A DNA stretch of 64,000 bases from Pipra filicauda (taxonomy: Eukaryota > Chordata > Aves > Passeriformes > Pipridae), in the NCBI RefSeq assembly GCF_003945595.2, contig NW_024103718.1, positions 682,001 to 746,000 on the forward strand, read 5' to 3'. Below the pieces are notes generated by a model. It was not told the DNA's origin, ran no database searches, and saw nothing but the letters and a program-made list of their open reading frames with translations. This document shows, one piece after another, positions 13,868-30,965 of this stretch; position 1 is the first letter of the stretch; the number at the start of each line of letters is the position of its first letter. The translations under genes were made by a program, and so were the position numbers.

Positions 13868-15915
13868 AAGCGTACCTATGAATAAACCTGAGAGCTGCAC
13901 AGAGGAACCCGGGTGATTGCAAGCCACCAGGGCTGGGTACTTTAGGGATCACTTGGAGCTGGCTGCACAGGCCAGCAGACAAACTACCTCACATTCCCAG
14001 ACTGCTCCCACTAAAGTTCTGGCCCCTTTCTTGTGTCAGAAAAAACATTTATGCAGCTGGAGTGAGTCTGATCAATAATAAATCCTTTCCCCCTGCCAAC
14101 CTTGATTCCATGCCCTGAACAACTGAATAAACATTGTGCCAGTTCAGACAGGTAGTAAGGGGGAAGTATAGCAATGAGGAAGGATAAGACTATCTACTTT
14201 CTGCAATTCTCTCATTATGATCTGATGCAGAATAAAAAAAATCCATTTCTCAGAACATTTTAAAATCATTAGACCAACCTAATATGTGTAGACTAGCAGT
14301 TAAAAAACCACAAAAAGTCCTACACCACACAGAATATTTACATTTATGAACGCAGAAGTATCTAACACATAGAAGTTCCAAATTATACAAATCAAGTCTT
14401 AATGCTCGTATTTCTGGTATCTAAAAGTTAGAGTGTGTAAACATGAACAGCAATCCCCTTTATTGCCTCCATGATGACAAACATCAATATAGCTTATTTG
14501 TCAATAGAGACAGTAATGCCATGAAGTATAAATTTCCTAATGGAAATTAGGACATGGGCTTCATATAGTTTATGGACTATTGGACTAACAGACTCCTAAT
14601 GGACTTCATATAGTCTAATGTCAGAACAAGCACTAAAGCACTGTTTTAGAGCCTCCTCTATATCACAAGGAAATGAAGAATGAGAAGAAAACTGCTAGCT
14701 GAGTTGCAATTATAAAAAGTTGAAATATCCACTGATGCATGATGCTTATGTCCACTGTAACACAATTTACTGTGTGTTCACATGATTCCTAAAAGCGGCA
14801 AAAATGAAATACTATGGACAAAGGCAGTCCAGGTAACTCAGATGGCATCTAAACTTTCATATGGATTTTTTTTCACTGTGAGTTCAGCTACATTTTATCC
14901 ACATACATAAAACTGTTACTTGAAAACACCACAAATGATGTTCCTGTTGCTGTCAAAATCAAGAATGAAATTTGGGAAGAGGAATTATCCATTAAGACAT
15001 ATGCTATAATCAAATATATGGCAGTGGTTTGGCCAAGCAAAGATATTTGAGAATGAACAGCTTTTATAGGGGACTGAAGTGCCTTGCCAGCTTAGAGTTC
15101 AGCAATGTACATGCTGCCAACAAGTGTGTGTATTTTAGTTGACACATTAAACCAAACATAACCAAATCTGCCAGAAAATATCATGCTATCAGATTGCTGT
15201 AGTAGATTTGGCTTTCTACTCTGAAGCTAGTTTGCTTATCCTGAAATGATATTATTTAACTTGCAAATAAAAATTTGAGCTGCTGTACAGTGTTCTGTAC
15301 TAAAAAATGGATTTATAAAAAAAATTACTTAGTCTTGATTTATTTAAACAATGAGGATAGAGTTTTACAAACTCACTTATATCCAAGGAAGAATATTAAA
15401 TCTGGAAGTTTCAAACACTGTATGGCTTAATACCTACATCCATCTTCCCCCTTATTCTGTAAGCCTATTTTCACAATTAAACAAGAGAAACTAGGTACTT
15501 CTGTGTTTATTATGATTAGTCATGCTTCTTGGCATATGTCATTGTATTTTGCATTTAATAAACAAGCATTTATGTTGTGAATACCCTAGGAATGGAAACC
15601 ATTTGTATATAAATTCTGAGATATAAAAGGTGATTAATTATTTTATTTTATATTTGAAAATCTTAAATCTTTCTCCCATGAGCACACTAAACAGAGCCTT
15701 TGTAAAGAATGGATTTTTATAATCTTCTCCCTTTGGGTGTGGTAGATCTCTTTTTGTTGATCTGTGATTTTCAAGAACGAGTCTACACTGCAGAAAGCAA
15801 TGAATTAAAAAAAAATATGACTAAAACTACTGTTGCTATTTCTCACTGCAGTCTCTGTATGGCAACATTTGAGTGGTGCTGGTTACACATATTGATTTAT
15901 TAAAAAGCAATGTCA

Positions 15916-19039
<3,124 letters not shown>

Positions 19040-19589
19040 TTAAGCCTCCCTGAAAGTTTTCAGTATCAGCAAACAATAAACTTTTAACCATTCTATTTTC
19101 TTTTTTTTCTAAAGGGTGTCAGCTTTCCTCTCCTCATTCAAAGAGAAGTTTTTCTTCTGCACTTCCACATTTCTTCCTTTTGCAACTGAATATGAATTGG
19201 TTTTGTAACAGACCAGACTGACTCCCTTCTCTTACTGGACCCACATGCATAATCTCTCAGATGGATTCACTTGCAGTATGCAAATGTCTCCAAAGGCAGA
19301 ATTTGTCCCATCATGTGACTTCAGCAGCTTGTCTGAGAAAAGGCAGATTTAACTAAAACTCTCAGGATCAACATTCAGTAGGTGAAAGAAATCACTACTA
19401 ATATCAGCAACACTGAGTAAGCATCAATATACCAAGAGGATGCCTGATGCTAGCAAGCACAGTTAAGCACCTACAAGCAAGCTACTGAACAGTTTTGAAA
19501 TTCAGGTGGGTAGCTGCATTAACATACATGTGTTGCCTTAAAAAAGCATTTTTGGGTTGAACTTCCTATATCACTCTGTGGAGGGGGAG

Positions 19590-20602
19590 AGAAGACAAAA
19601 GGAAAGTTATGAGAGGCTTATGTGTGCAGAAACTAGTGGTGTTCCCCAGGGATCAGTGTTGGGCCCAGTTCTACTTAATATCTTTACCAATGATTTAGAT
19701 GAGGGGATTGAGTCCACCATCAGCAAATTTGCAGATGACACTAAACTGAGGGGGGGGGTGTCAATTAGCTGGAAGGCAGGAGGGCTCTGCAGGGGGACCT
19801 GGACAGGCTGGAGAGTTGGGCTGATTCCAACGGGATGAGGTTCAACAAGGCCAAATACCAGGTCCTGTACTTTGGCCACAACAACCCCATGCAGAGCTAC
19901 AGGCTGGGGACAGAGTGGCTGGAGAGCAGTCAGGCAGAAAGGGACCTGGGAGTTTGCATTGACAGGAAGCTGAACATGAGCCAGCAGTGTGCCCAGGTGG
20001 CCAAGAAGGCCAAGGGCATCCTGGCCTGTATCAGGAACAGTGTGGCCAACAGGACCAGGGAAGTGATTCTTCCCCTGTACTCAGCGCTGGTGAGGCCACA
20101 CCTCGAGTACTGTGTCCAGTTCCAGGTCCCTCAGTTCAGGAAGGATATTGAGGTCCTGGAGCAGGTCCACAGAAGAGCAACGAGGCTGGTGAAGGGACTT
20201 GAGCACAAGTCCTCTGAGGAGAGGCTGAGGGAACTGGGGTTGTTCAGTCTGGAGAGGAGGAGGCTCAGGGGAGACCTCATCACTCTCTACAACTCCCTGA
20301 AAGGAGGTTGTAGCCAGGTGAGGGTTGGTCTCTTCTCCCAGGCAACTATCAGTAAGACAAGAGGGCATGATCTTAAGCTCTGCCAGAGGAGGTTTAGGTT
20401 AGAATTTCTTTACAGAAAGGGTAATCATCCATTGGAATGGGCTGCCCAGGGAAGTGGTGGATTCTCTGTCCCTGGAGGTTTTTAAGAGGAAACTGGATGT
20501 GGCACTTAGTGCCATGGCCTAGCAACCATGGTGGTAGTCGATCAAGGGTTGGACTTGATCTTGGAGGTCCCTTCCAACCCGGCTGATTCTATGATTCTAT
20601 GA
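19590..20602 (+). mobile_element. CR1 LINE, best preserved copy, 5'-truncated
   Basis: About 1 kb of the 3' part of CR1 in plus orientation, opposite to NALCN. The reverse-transcriptase C-terminal part is plainly visible: [18 protein letters not shown] near 19630 and then FADDTKL, with the catalytic-loop ADD followed by a frameshift in a run of seven G. A second open stretch of 216 codons (19835-20485) covers the thumb region, with motifs such as [19 protein letters not shown] and [17 protein letters not shown]. It ends with the tail tccaacccggctgattctatgattctatga. It is a dead 5'-truncated insertion, but far less worn than the others here. The minus-strand ORF at 20081-20368 is its shadow. 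Confidence 0.92.
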
Positions 20603-23600
20603 AACCACTTTTGATTAATAGCTGCAAAGTTACTAATTTTAAACTCTGGGTCCAAACTCAGCATAATGTCTGTGATAATAGGCTTCAGCCAGTTTGTCCT
20701 TCCTCCTTATCTCTGCAATGAAAGCTTCAAAATACAGACTGGTTAGGGCTTGTTAGGCATTCTCGTTTGAAGTAATTTTTTGTTCAGAGAAGAAGCACAA
20801 TTAAACTGTGAAATTAAACTGTGAAATCTCACAAACTGCTGTGAAATCACAGAATTGTCCTACAGCCACCCGCTCGCTCTGCTTAACTGCTGCTTCATTT
20901 CATGAAATGTCTTGGATAAAAGAGAGCGAGTGTGAGGAGCATTGCCCTTAGCAAAACATAGCAGCTGCTAGCAACATAAAGATAGAAAGCTGACTATCTG
21001 ATCCTCTTCACAGAGAAAGGAGTGGTTCTGGCCAGAAATGTCAGAGTCCACAGGTTTCCCAAAAATTCACACCAGCCTATAAGGAGTCCCTATTGATTTT
21101 GCAGCATCTACATCCTAGTCTGCTAATACAAATAGGATGAACCTGGAAGCGGTTTTGCCTCAGGGTGTCCCTTTTGCAAATAAATCTTCACCGATAAGAG
21201 GAGGCAGGGATGAATGGAATTTTTTCTGTATAAACTCAATTCTTTGATATGTTGGTGTTAAATGGTTAAGATGGGCATGGTGGGTAGGCAAAACTGTTAA
21301 TCCTTTCTGTTAATTTTTCTAGTTATTTGATTCCTTCCTATTTACTGCACAGGCTCTCAGTACCAAGGAAGAGAAATAAAATAAAAGGAAAGGAAAAGCA
21401 TTCAAGCACAGATAGCAAATCCGTTTCCATTTCTTCAGAAGAGAGAGTGGTCTCTATCAATACTGAAATATTCATCAGTGATTACTTCATGGGTATTTTG
21501 CATTTCAAAAATTCAAAAAGTAATGGTTCAATTGTCTAATACTGTTGCTGAACTGATTAAATTATTGAACAAAACAGTGCTGTTGAGGACAGGCCAAGAT
21601 TAAAGAAAAAAATGGAATCTATTAAAAGTTGCTGGCTAGGAAACTGTCATTAGTCATTACCAATGGGAAAGTCACAGTGAAGATCAGTAAAATAGAGGGG
21701 ATGTCATGCAAAGTGTTTATAACACATCACTGGGCCATCTGCCACAGTAAAGCAATACTGTGAATGGACAAAAATGCACAATTAGCCCAATTAAAATAAT
21801 GTGTGTTCATCTGTGACACGAAAGTAAAAACATATTTAGCATATGACTGGTAGAAGTGTTCTTAAGGCTATTAGAAAGCAATCACTCTAATGAATATACA
21901 TTCTTGCTTACATATGTGACTAGAGAATGATAAAGCTTTCATTATTGATGCCAGGAACCGTGCTGTTAACTATCTCTGTAAATACTCTTTCAACTGGATA
22001 CAGCATAAAGCATGCCACTAAGGGATTCAACACCATGAAATGTTTTGCTTTCAAAAAGAAGAGTAATTCTTAGTTAACATCTGCCTTACTGCATCTTTTG
22101 CTCTTCCAAAAGTTACAATTAAAGACAATCAGCAACCGATTCCATTTTTTCTGATTATTTACTTAATATCTGACTACATCTTCCTGAAGCCAACAAGTAA
22201 GTTATTAAAAGACTTTCACAGCAACATGCTCTGTTTTTCTCAACATGTTCAAAGCCATATGGAGGGAGAGAAAGTATCAAAATTTTAAGTGATGGTGGGA
22301 TACATCCCAGAAAATCAAACATGGGGATGCTGCCATGTACAAAACCTAACATATGTCCCTTATATCAAATGGCAAATTTCTCCTTTTTCACAGATGTCAG
22401 TATTCAATCAGTGACATTGTGCTGCCTTCTACTAGTTCAAAGGGTTTAAGTAATGACAGCATAGTGCTAGGAGTCCCATGGTTAGGACAGATGAGAGCAT
22501 ATATCTCTCTGTAGTTTGTATAACAGCAGGAACATGGGTGTCACGGGGCACAAGGGCTTGAAAACCTGCAGAGCCTGGCTATTCAATCTGCAACAGGCCC
22601 CGTTACTTCAAAACCTCTTGTCAATGTCCTCAACAATCAGATCATGATTCATGCAATATAACTACAGACATCAGTGAGACATTTCAGTCATGAAAAGGCT
22701 TTGAATCATGAAGAGGGTTAAACACATGGTTGTTATGACACTGCTCATCAGTTTAGGCATGTTGGCATGGGCAATTTGCAGCATTTGAGAGTAGGATTTC
22801 AACATCTGCATCTAAATATTGTTAGATCTTAGTAAAGAAAAATATCTAGCAAATATTTATGATAACTTTCCCATTTGTTTCAGTAGATGGCTAAACCTTG
22901 GTTAATTTATCAGAATTTTCTGATGACAAAAGAGGTAAAATAAAGTAACAGGCTTTGAAATTTTTGTGTTTCAGTGCTTTTGTTTGAACTTGTCTAATAA
23001 ATTCCACATTTTGATGTAACAATAAAACAATTCCTTTAATCACAAAGACAGTTAATCATAAAAAGGAAGGAAAACACTTCTCAATAGAGATTAAAACTAA
23101 GAAAATTGATATCATCATGTGTATCAATCTCAAAAGACTGCTTTTATCCAAGCAATAAACAGTTCTACCTTTGAAAATGTTTTACACCTGTAAATGGTCA
23201 TTATCAAAAAGAAAAGAAAAAAAGTTCAGGAAATGAAAGATTTAGTGAAGTACTGGAAAAGAGTTGAATCTTGATCAATTTATATGACATCCTCCCTTAG
23301 CTTCATACTGTTTAGAAGAAAAGACAGCAGACAAACTGTACCTGTACTCATATTGCACATTTAGGCATATGGGCATTCAGCAACAAAATGCAGGGGGCTT
23401 AAGTCTCCTTCAGTATATGTTTTTCTCAGATTTAGAAGATGGGAGCATTAGCCTGAAGGAGCATGGATGAAGTAATTGCTTTAACACCTAAATCATTATA
23501 ATAAAAGAAAATTCTAGTAGTTTCCATGTCTAATCAGGAAGTTGGTAACCTGGCTCTTCCATGCTATACAGATGAATAGAGTATCAGAAAAAAAACCAAC

Positions 23601-24333
23601 TAAAAGAACTAGAGGACATAAGTAATGATTTCCCATGGGGAGTAAAGAAACATATCCTGACAGAAACCCTATCTTTTAAATAACTAATGAATATAAAAGG
23701 TATTTATTTTTTAAGAAAAACTCATTGTTGACAGAACAATAGTATCATTATGCAGGGATGCTATTTTACACACTGTATTTATATTTATGCATATTTTGTA
23801 AACACATGGGATTTTCTGCTTGTTTCTGTGACTGTGTGACACCCCCATGCTCTGTGAAATCATTTCTTTCTATAATCAACTCATTCTGCAAATGGACATA
23901 ATGAAAAAGGGAGTGCACTGAATAATACTGTAGCTTTATAATGTCAGAATTAAAGGAGCAGATCTAAAAGGTCACATGCAAAAAATTAACTGAATCTGGA
24001 AACAGAACCCATTCCTCCTAACTCTATGTTGCCTTCTTGCTTGATTCAAAATCCCATCTTATTTGAGGAAGAGAATATATGGTGTCGAGGAATTGTCTCT
24101 TATTAATTAGTATCTTTGTGCTATGTGATTTGTAGCTTTCCAAGTGAGAAGAAAAAACTTAAAACTAGCCTTAGATATGTGTGTGAGGTTTTTTTTCCTG
24201 TTTAATCAGGAATCACTCAGGCAAGTAAAAATGCATGCGTTGTTCTTAAAAGCTTAAAACATTACCTACTGTCGGCCATGAAATGCCTCCCATGCCAGGC
24301 AGTGACATGCTCCTCACCCTTACTATAGAGCAG

Positions 24334-24480
24334 CCGCTAGATGGTGGTCGTGCACCTCGAGCACATCTGGAACATCAGGCAGCGGCAGAGCGCCCACCCC
24401 GCAGAGCGCAGGCTGTGACAACCTCCCGGTGCGCCAGCAAAAGGATTGATTTTCCTATTTGCCGGCAAAACTAAGCCGCC
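24334..24480 (+). promoter_or_regulatory. CpG cluster with CTCF-like motif
   Basis: About eleven CpG dinucleotides fall in roughly 145 bp, in an intron that is otherwise CpG-poor and AT-rich. At its left end ccgctagatggtgg (24334-24347) fits the CTCF core pattern CCRSYAGRKGGCRS with one mismatch (T for C at position 12). I cannot assign the stretch to any repeat family I remember. The small minus- and plus-strand ORFs across it have no recognisable content. That it binds CTCF or acts as an insulator or enhancer is inference. Confidence 0.4.
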
Positions 24481-26774
24481 TTCTGGCAGGTGCTGCTGTC
24501 TAATTTCTCTGTTGTGCTGCATACTGAAAGACAGTCTTCCTTAACATGGTTCTGTGAGTGATCTGTCCATAAAGCAATGACCTCTCACTTAGCTACAGAA
24601 ATGTTATCATGCCTGTTTATATCCCTGCTCACTTTCACTCATAAATTCACAAGGCCGAATGTTTCTGTGGGGCATGGATTTTCCAAGTGAGCAGTCAGCT
24701 TGTAATTTACGTCGTCTTTCACTATCAAGGTATTTGTAAAACACTGCATGCAGTCAGGCTTTTCCAGCTGTCTTACACTATTGCTTTGGTGAAACTAGAT
24801 GGGAACAAAAATTGCCCAGAAATGGAAGGACAAAGTTGTTAACACTTCTGGGAAGCAGCTGGCAGACAGGACTGAAATCAACAAAAAGATCAAATTCAGA
24901 ATGGCTTCACAGGGGGTTGCTTCTTGCTTGCATCTGAGTGAGTGATCTAATTTACTCTCCCAAACTGACTCCCACCAGCCAGTTCGCCAGCCAGAAGAAA
25001 TGACGAAGAAAAGAAGAAAGCCAAAACATGCCAATGCTCTGCTCCTCTGTTGAAATCTCAATCCCCAGTGCCATCTTTCTGTTACTGAGCTGTGGAAAAG
25101 ACTGATTTACAACTGCAGAAAAAACACACTGCCATTCTGAACACAGTCTTTGAACACAGTCTTTTAACCCTTGTTAAGTGTAGTGACTTCATCATACAGT
25201 AGTAATGTGTTACCAAACCTTCATTTGGAAAATCTGTTTCCTTAAAAGAAGATTAAGGATACAACTTTTCTCAGTCTTTTACATATGAGAAAAGACTATA
25301 AACAGAGATTGTACGCATAAAAGCATCAAAGTGCTTGAGCTCCCTGATATAATATTTTATGCTTTAAAAAGAGGAATCTGGTTTACATTTGTGAACAAGT
25401 CCAAGGTGTAAACAGAGAGGAACATTCTTCAAAGTGACTCTATGTGTACTTGTTTATGGATATTTAGCCAGGCTAGCATTTATATCTGCTTTAATACTTT
25501 TTTAATTAAAGCACTCCTTAGCTATATGTTCACAAATAACTCAGCAAATAGGGATCCAAAATGTCAGCAGTGCTCATAAGCTGGCTTTATGTGCTGAAAT
25601 ACTGTCTGCTTTTTTCTTTTGGCAATTACATAGCTAGTAGGGCTAATATACTGTCTCTCATAATCACTTTTGTGTGTGTGGCAACTCTACAAAATTTACT
25701 GGCAGTTGATGAGAATAAAGGAAATGCTGAACTGTGAATTGTTCACACCTCACACACAGCTACCTGGAAGCTCTCCATCACAGTCAACACTCCCACCTCT
25801 ACTTCGCCTTAGAGAGTATTTTTAAGGATACAACTTTTCTCAGATCTCTGGGCTCTCATCCTCAACAGAATGGGCAGAGCTTCAGGCTGAAGCCTGGAAG
25901 TAGGACACTACATAGCTGTGCTTGTCCTTATCAAACTGTAATAATACACATTTTCCAGATCTAGAAACCAAGAATATAGAAATCCCTATACCCTGGTTTA
26001 AAGAGCGACCAACGCTGTGAAGATGGGCCTTTTACCACCTCAGCTTTTCCAAAGAAATGCCTCTGATTTAAAGTACAGTCATAGTAGAGTAAATGACTGT
26101 TACAGTAAACGTTATGACAAAACCATGTAACATAAAAAATGTTCAATGGAAGAAACTCTATAATTCCTTTGAAAATTAACCATCTTTTTATAGGAGTGTT
26201 ACTTCTTTTAAAATACATTATGCATGTAGCTGCCTTTAAAACTATACAGTAAAAGTGAGAGTCTAGAAATTAAAATTTAGAAATTCCCCAAAATGGTTAC
26301 ATCTAAAATTTAATAAACATTTTAAGGGTTACCATATTAAAAAGACAAATTAAAGACAACTTCTTAGTACAGATACTATGCATTTGGATTGTCATTCAGT
26401 CATATATTAAATGCTGGGAATGACTATTAAAGACAAGGTAGTGATGGATTCCTTTGTTAGAGAGTAAAAAAAGTATGAAAATCTTCCTTGACGCAAGGTA
26501 TGTAAATTCAGCACTGACTTTCATACATTATTAATCAAACCCATTCACTTGTTGCATAAGCTTTCACAAGTCACAGAGAAATCTAATTCATTTTAAGTAC
26601 AGTCATGAAATAGCAAAGCTAGCATGCATCATAGTATCAACTAATTTGCTTAATTTATAAAAAATATATCTGCTTTTTAAGATTTGCTTTGAAAGAATTA
26701 TGAAACAATGAAACCATAGAACATATTCACATCGTAACATTTCCGTATCTAAGTGACCATTATGATACTTGACC

Positions 26775-27231
26775 TGGTTTTGGCTGGGACGGAGTTTGTT
26801 TTTTTTCCTAGTAGCTGGTACAGTGCTGTGGTTTGGATTTAGGATGAGAATAATGTTGATAACACAATGATGTTTTAGTTGCTGCTGTGCAATGTTTACC
26901 CTAGGTCAAGATCTTTTCTGATCTCACTACGCCCCATCAGTGAACAGGCGTGGGGTGCACAAGGGGTTGGGAAGGGACATAGCCAGGACAGCTGATCCCA
27001 ACAGACCATGGGGATATCCCATACAATATGGCATTATTCTCAGCATAAAAATTCGGGGGAAAAGCTGGTTGGGGGCTGCTGCTTGGGAACTGGCTGGGCA
27101 TTTTTCTTTTTTCTCAACCCAGGAATTATCTTATTTTTCTCCTTCCAATTCTCTCCCCCATCCCACAGAGGACAGGAAATGAGGGAGTAGCTCTGTGGTG
27201 CTCAATTGCCTGTTGGGGTTCAAACATGACA
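26775..27231 (+). mobile_element. ERVL-type LTR, internally deleted
   Basis: In plus orientation it begins tggttttggctgggacggag, passes through ggatttaggatgagaataat, gttgataacacaatgatgtt, agccaggacagctgatccca and gggatatcccatacaatatg, and ends near tggggttcaaacatgaca. All of these blocks follow, in order, the avian ERVL LTR as I remember it. After ctggctgggcat the family normally has a stretch carrying a polyadenylation signal; here the sequence jumps to tttctcaaccca, so roughly 90 bp are missing. I could not find a clean target duplication. No retroviral genes adjoin it. Confidence 0.8.
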
Positions 27232-30200
27232 ACACTTTACCCAAAAGTAGAGTTAAATAAGTAGAACAACTCTAAGCTTTACCAAGAGACATCATTTCAT
27301 CAAGTCTTGAGTTTGGTTAGCTAGTAGCAACTGTCTCAAAAACATGAAATTGTGTGGAGGCAATAAAAATGCACTACAAGAAAAGAAGTAGAAGCTGAAC
27401 AGATGAAAACCTGGAAAACCTGGAGACACAGAAAGAATCTAAACCCGTATGCATGTTTGGGAAATATGGATTACAAGAAATTGCCTGACATGAATAGAGC
27501 ATTTCCAGTGTGGTATTTCTCTGAAAAATCGGAGAAGTTCAAGACAAAAAACCTTAAGAAAAAAAACAGACTAGCATAGTCCATAAAGAAAAGATTATGA
27601 TGTCCAGAAACTGCTAAAAAAGATCTTGCAAGTACCCATAACAGCGAATTTTATTGATCCTTCACAACAATGTATTTCCTGATTTCCAGGTTGCAGTGCA
27701 TTCTCTTCATCCTGAAGTTTCAAACAGTCCAAACAATCAGCAATTAAGAAAACCCTACAGCACAAATATGTAACAAAGTGAAGAATCTCCTCACCCTCAG
27801 CATAGATTTAAGAAAAGAAGAGGACCAAAGAGAGCTTGAAATTCACTCTACAAAACCCAAGCTGGTGACTGTGTGTGCAAAATGACTGGCCAGTCTGACA
27901 GTGAGTAACAGTAGGCTAGGTATTCTGGTAGACAGGAAGGTATTCAAGGAGGAAATTCCACAGTATATAATTTCAACAGCTTATGAAGGCTATATTTATT
28001 TATTCTTTTTACTGTAGTGCAGGAGAAACAAACGTTTAAGTGAACCTAGACAACCAAAGCTACTGCTTGGCCCTAAAGCTCTATTTCAGTTTCATTCAGT
28101 TCCTCTGCATTGTAGGCACTTCTCTGAGGATGTACTCTCTCTCTCAAAATGAAGAGATCAGCCCCTTTCTCATGAATGAATAAAATTTTCAAAAGCATTT
28201 GCATGAGATTTTACCATAATCAGTTGTAAAAATGTTGTCATCTTAAATAAGATGCTTTTAAAAATCCCTCCCCAAAGAATCCTAATTTGATTTGCTCCAC
28301 TATAGTGCACATCTGAATAAGACTATATTCTTTTATGTATAAAAGTTTCACGAAAGGACAACAGCAGAAAATCTCACCTAACAAGACCTGCTGAGTATTC
28401 AGTGAATGGAAATAAGACAGTAACAGCACTTAGATAATGCATTTCTGTCAGAAAAGACTAGACAGTAAAGCTGGTGAAGGAGACATTACAAAAACAGATC
28501 CATGTTAGAAATCTCGTTAGCCTCCAAACATCTGAATAACAGGTGCAAATATACGGTATCAAATGCATCTTAAGAGACTAGTCAAACTGAAGAGACAATA
28601 TCTTCTCTTCCTAAATTGGAGAAAGGAGCTCTATGATTGACTGTTACAAGAAAACCCAAATGACACTCACTCAATGACTTGTTTAGCTATTAATGACATA
28701 AGGACTCCCTGGTGCCTTATACATGCCACTAGAAGTAAAATAATTTACCTACTTTGTTGATGTGAGGAAGAGGTTTGCCCACTAGCCTCATTCGTGCAGT
28801 TAGAGGGAGTGCAGACACAGAGAAGTGGTTTAGTGTGCTGAATCCCACAGTATCTTTATTAGATAAGCATATTTTTAATTCTGTTTCAGAGATGGCTGTA
28901 TTAAGTTAGAGACTCTGAGACTCTCTTCAAACAGCAACATAACCAATGTCTAAGATGTGACTATCTTAAAGAGTTCTGATTTTGAAAGAGCTGGGTGTAA
29001 AGAGAGAAAAAACCTGGTATTTTTTTTTAATAAAAACCATACATGGATGTCAGCAAAAATATACAACAACTTTTTTTCTTTCCTTCTGAAAACGAAATAT
29101 TGAATTGAAATGAAAATCTATTCTTTTAACATCTGACTCCTTTTATTCTTAACTGCCTTAAAGAAAGTGTTTGCATGACCAGAGATCTACCGGTTATCAA
29201 AAGAATTCTTGGAAGCCTAGCACTAATAGACTAAGCAGATGAAAATCAAAACCTCTGGCAAGAAAAGCTGTATAAACTGCCAGGTATTTCTTGGGAGAGA
29301 GACTGTCCAGAGTTTTAATACACTGTTTAAACATTGTTTTCAATATTACCTCCTTCTTCAGAAATCCTTTCTGATCTTTATGCACTATTTAAAACAGTTC
29401 CACACACCCATAACAGAAATTTCCTGGATTTCTCTCTGTCAAATCAATGATTATTTTTTTCCCTTGGATAGGCCTTTTTCTTTTTTTTCTCAGCATTAAG
29501 TTTACCTGCAAAGATGTTTATTCTTTGTGTAGGTGTGTGTCAACTCTGTGCTTTGACTCAAATCTGCATTAATTCCTTATAGACCTACGATATTTAACAT
29601 ATTTTTTCTTAAAGCTTTTTGCTAAAGTAGAAAATGTGGCATTTTGTACTGAGACACATGAACATGTGGTTTGAAAAAAAAAGGACTGTGTATGAAAAAA
29701 AGTTTTGGCATTGCTTGGTGAAGTAGTTTCTCAAGAAATATACATCAGATCTACTCCTAGAAATTTTTTATCAAAGCATGAGCTACACAGACCTCATTTT
29801 CCATATGAAAATAATTTTCAGTGAGTGAAATGAAATCAGAACTTTTAGATCTGAAGGTGCAAAAAAGTGCTATCTATAAATTCAGGGTTGATGTTCTGCA
29901 TGCCATTTACTTCACAGTGATTACCTCTTTTTCTACTCTTCAATTTTAAAACAAACCAACTTTGGAAGTCTATCCACTCCCTTCACTGAAGTCAAAGGCA
30001 CCCCTAAAAGCGTACATAAGGACAGTTACTGCTGGACATTATAAACACATTGTTATCCCCAGTAATGTGTCTAGAAGTCCTACCATGGCTTGGGTAGAAA
30101 TTTTGTGTTGTTACATTATGTCCCCATATTTTTCAGAACAAGAAACAAATCCCGATCCTTACTTGGAATCTCTGCTAGCACATTTCTGTAGTATTTTAGA

Positions 30201-30779
30201 GGAGAAAATTATGATCACAATTTTTTAAATCACACTGCCCAAAGTTAGTCATGTTAGCTGTTGTTCAGATAGCTGGATATAGCTGGATTCTTTGAGATGC
30301 TGAAGGAAGCAAGATCAAAATTTTCGACCCTGGCCTAATTGCTAGTGCTTGAAGCCAAAGAGGAATTTATCATTCCTTTAGTAGAAACAGAACTAGATTC
30401 ACCACATAAGTTCCTGCAAAACATAAAAGATGTTGGGAAAAAAGTGTATTTGATCAATGTGGTGTTTTCAAAACACTTATTAAATTGCCTGCCACATTAA
30501 AAATAAAGCTAGAGATTGATACTACGATATGTAGTCACAAGAAGAAAGTACAACTGTTTCCACAATATCTGAGAGATGGTCTTCCTAAATGAATACAAAT
30601 GCAATTGAGAACCTGAAAGAAATGTCTGCTTCCAAAACTGACCATCAGACAGATCTCTGGTGCTCTGGGATTAGAATTCTTTCCAGTGACTTTCCTAAGA
30701 AGTTTGTAAAGGTATCAACTAAATGCTTTTAGTAGGATTCATGTGCTCAGATCAGAATTAACTGAAATAGAGGAGAAAC

Positions 30780-30965
30780 AACTGCTAGAAGGCAATAGCA
30801 AGTACTGGAATAACTGAAAAGACTGTAGAATTTGATTCCTTGGAGCTCTTTAAGAATACATCAGCTAAGCAACTATAAGGAATGACATAGGCACAGGTGA
30901 CTCGATCTGGGGGTGGCAATGAGCTTGACCTTTAAATAGATATCTTTTTGAGGTTTGTACTAATT
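30780..30965 (+). mobile_element. Old CR1/L3 3' tail relic
   Basis: The string tgtagaatttgattccttgg agctctttaag, followed after about 65 bases by ctgggggtggcaatgagctt gacc and ctttttgaggt, matches the order of the CR1/L3 tail (final codons, then the short 3' end) with heavy divergence. Confidence 0.45.

Noticed and set aside
19835..20485. 216-codon open reading frame on the plus strand, the longest in the window
   Set aside because: It is the C-terminal part of a truncated CR1 reverse transcriptase, not a host gene.
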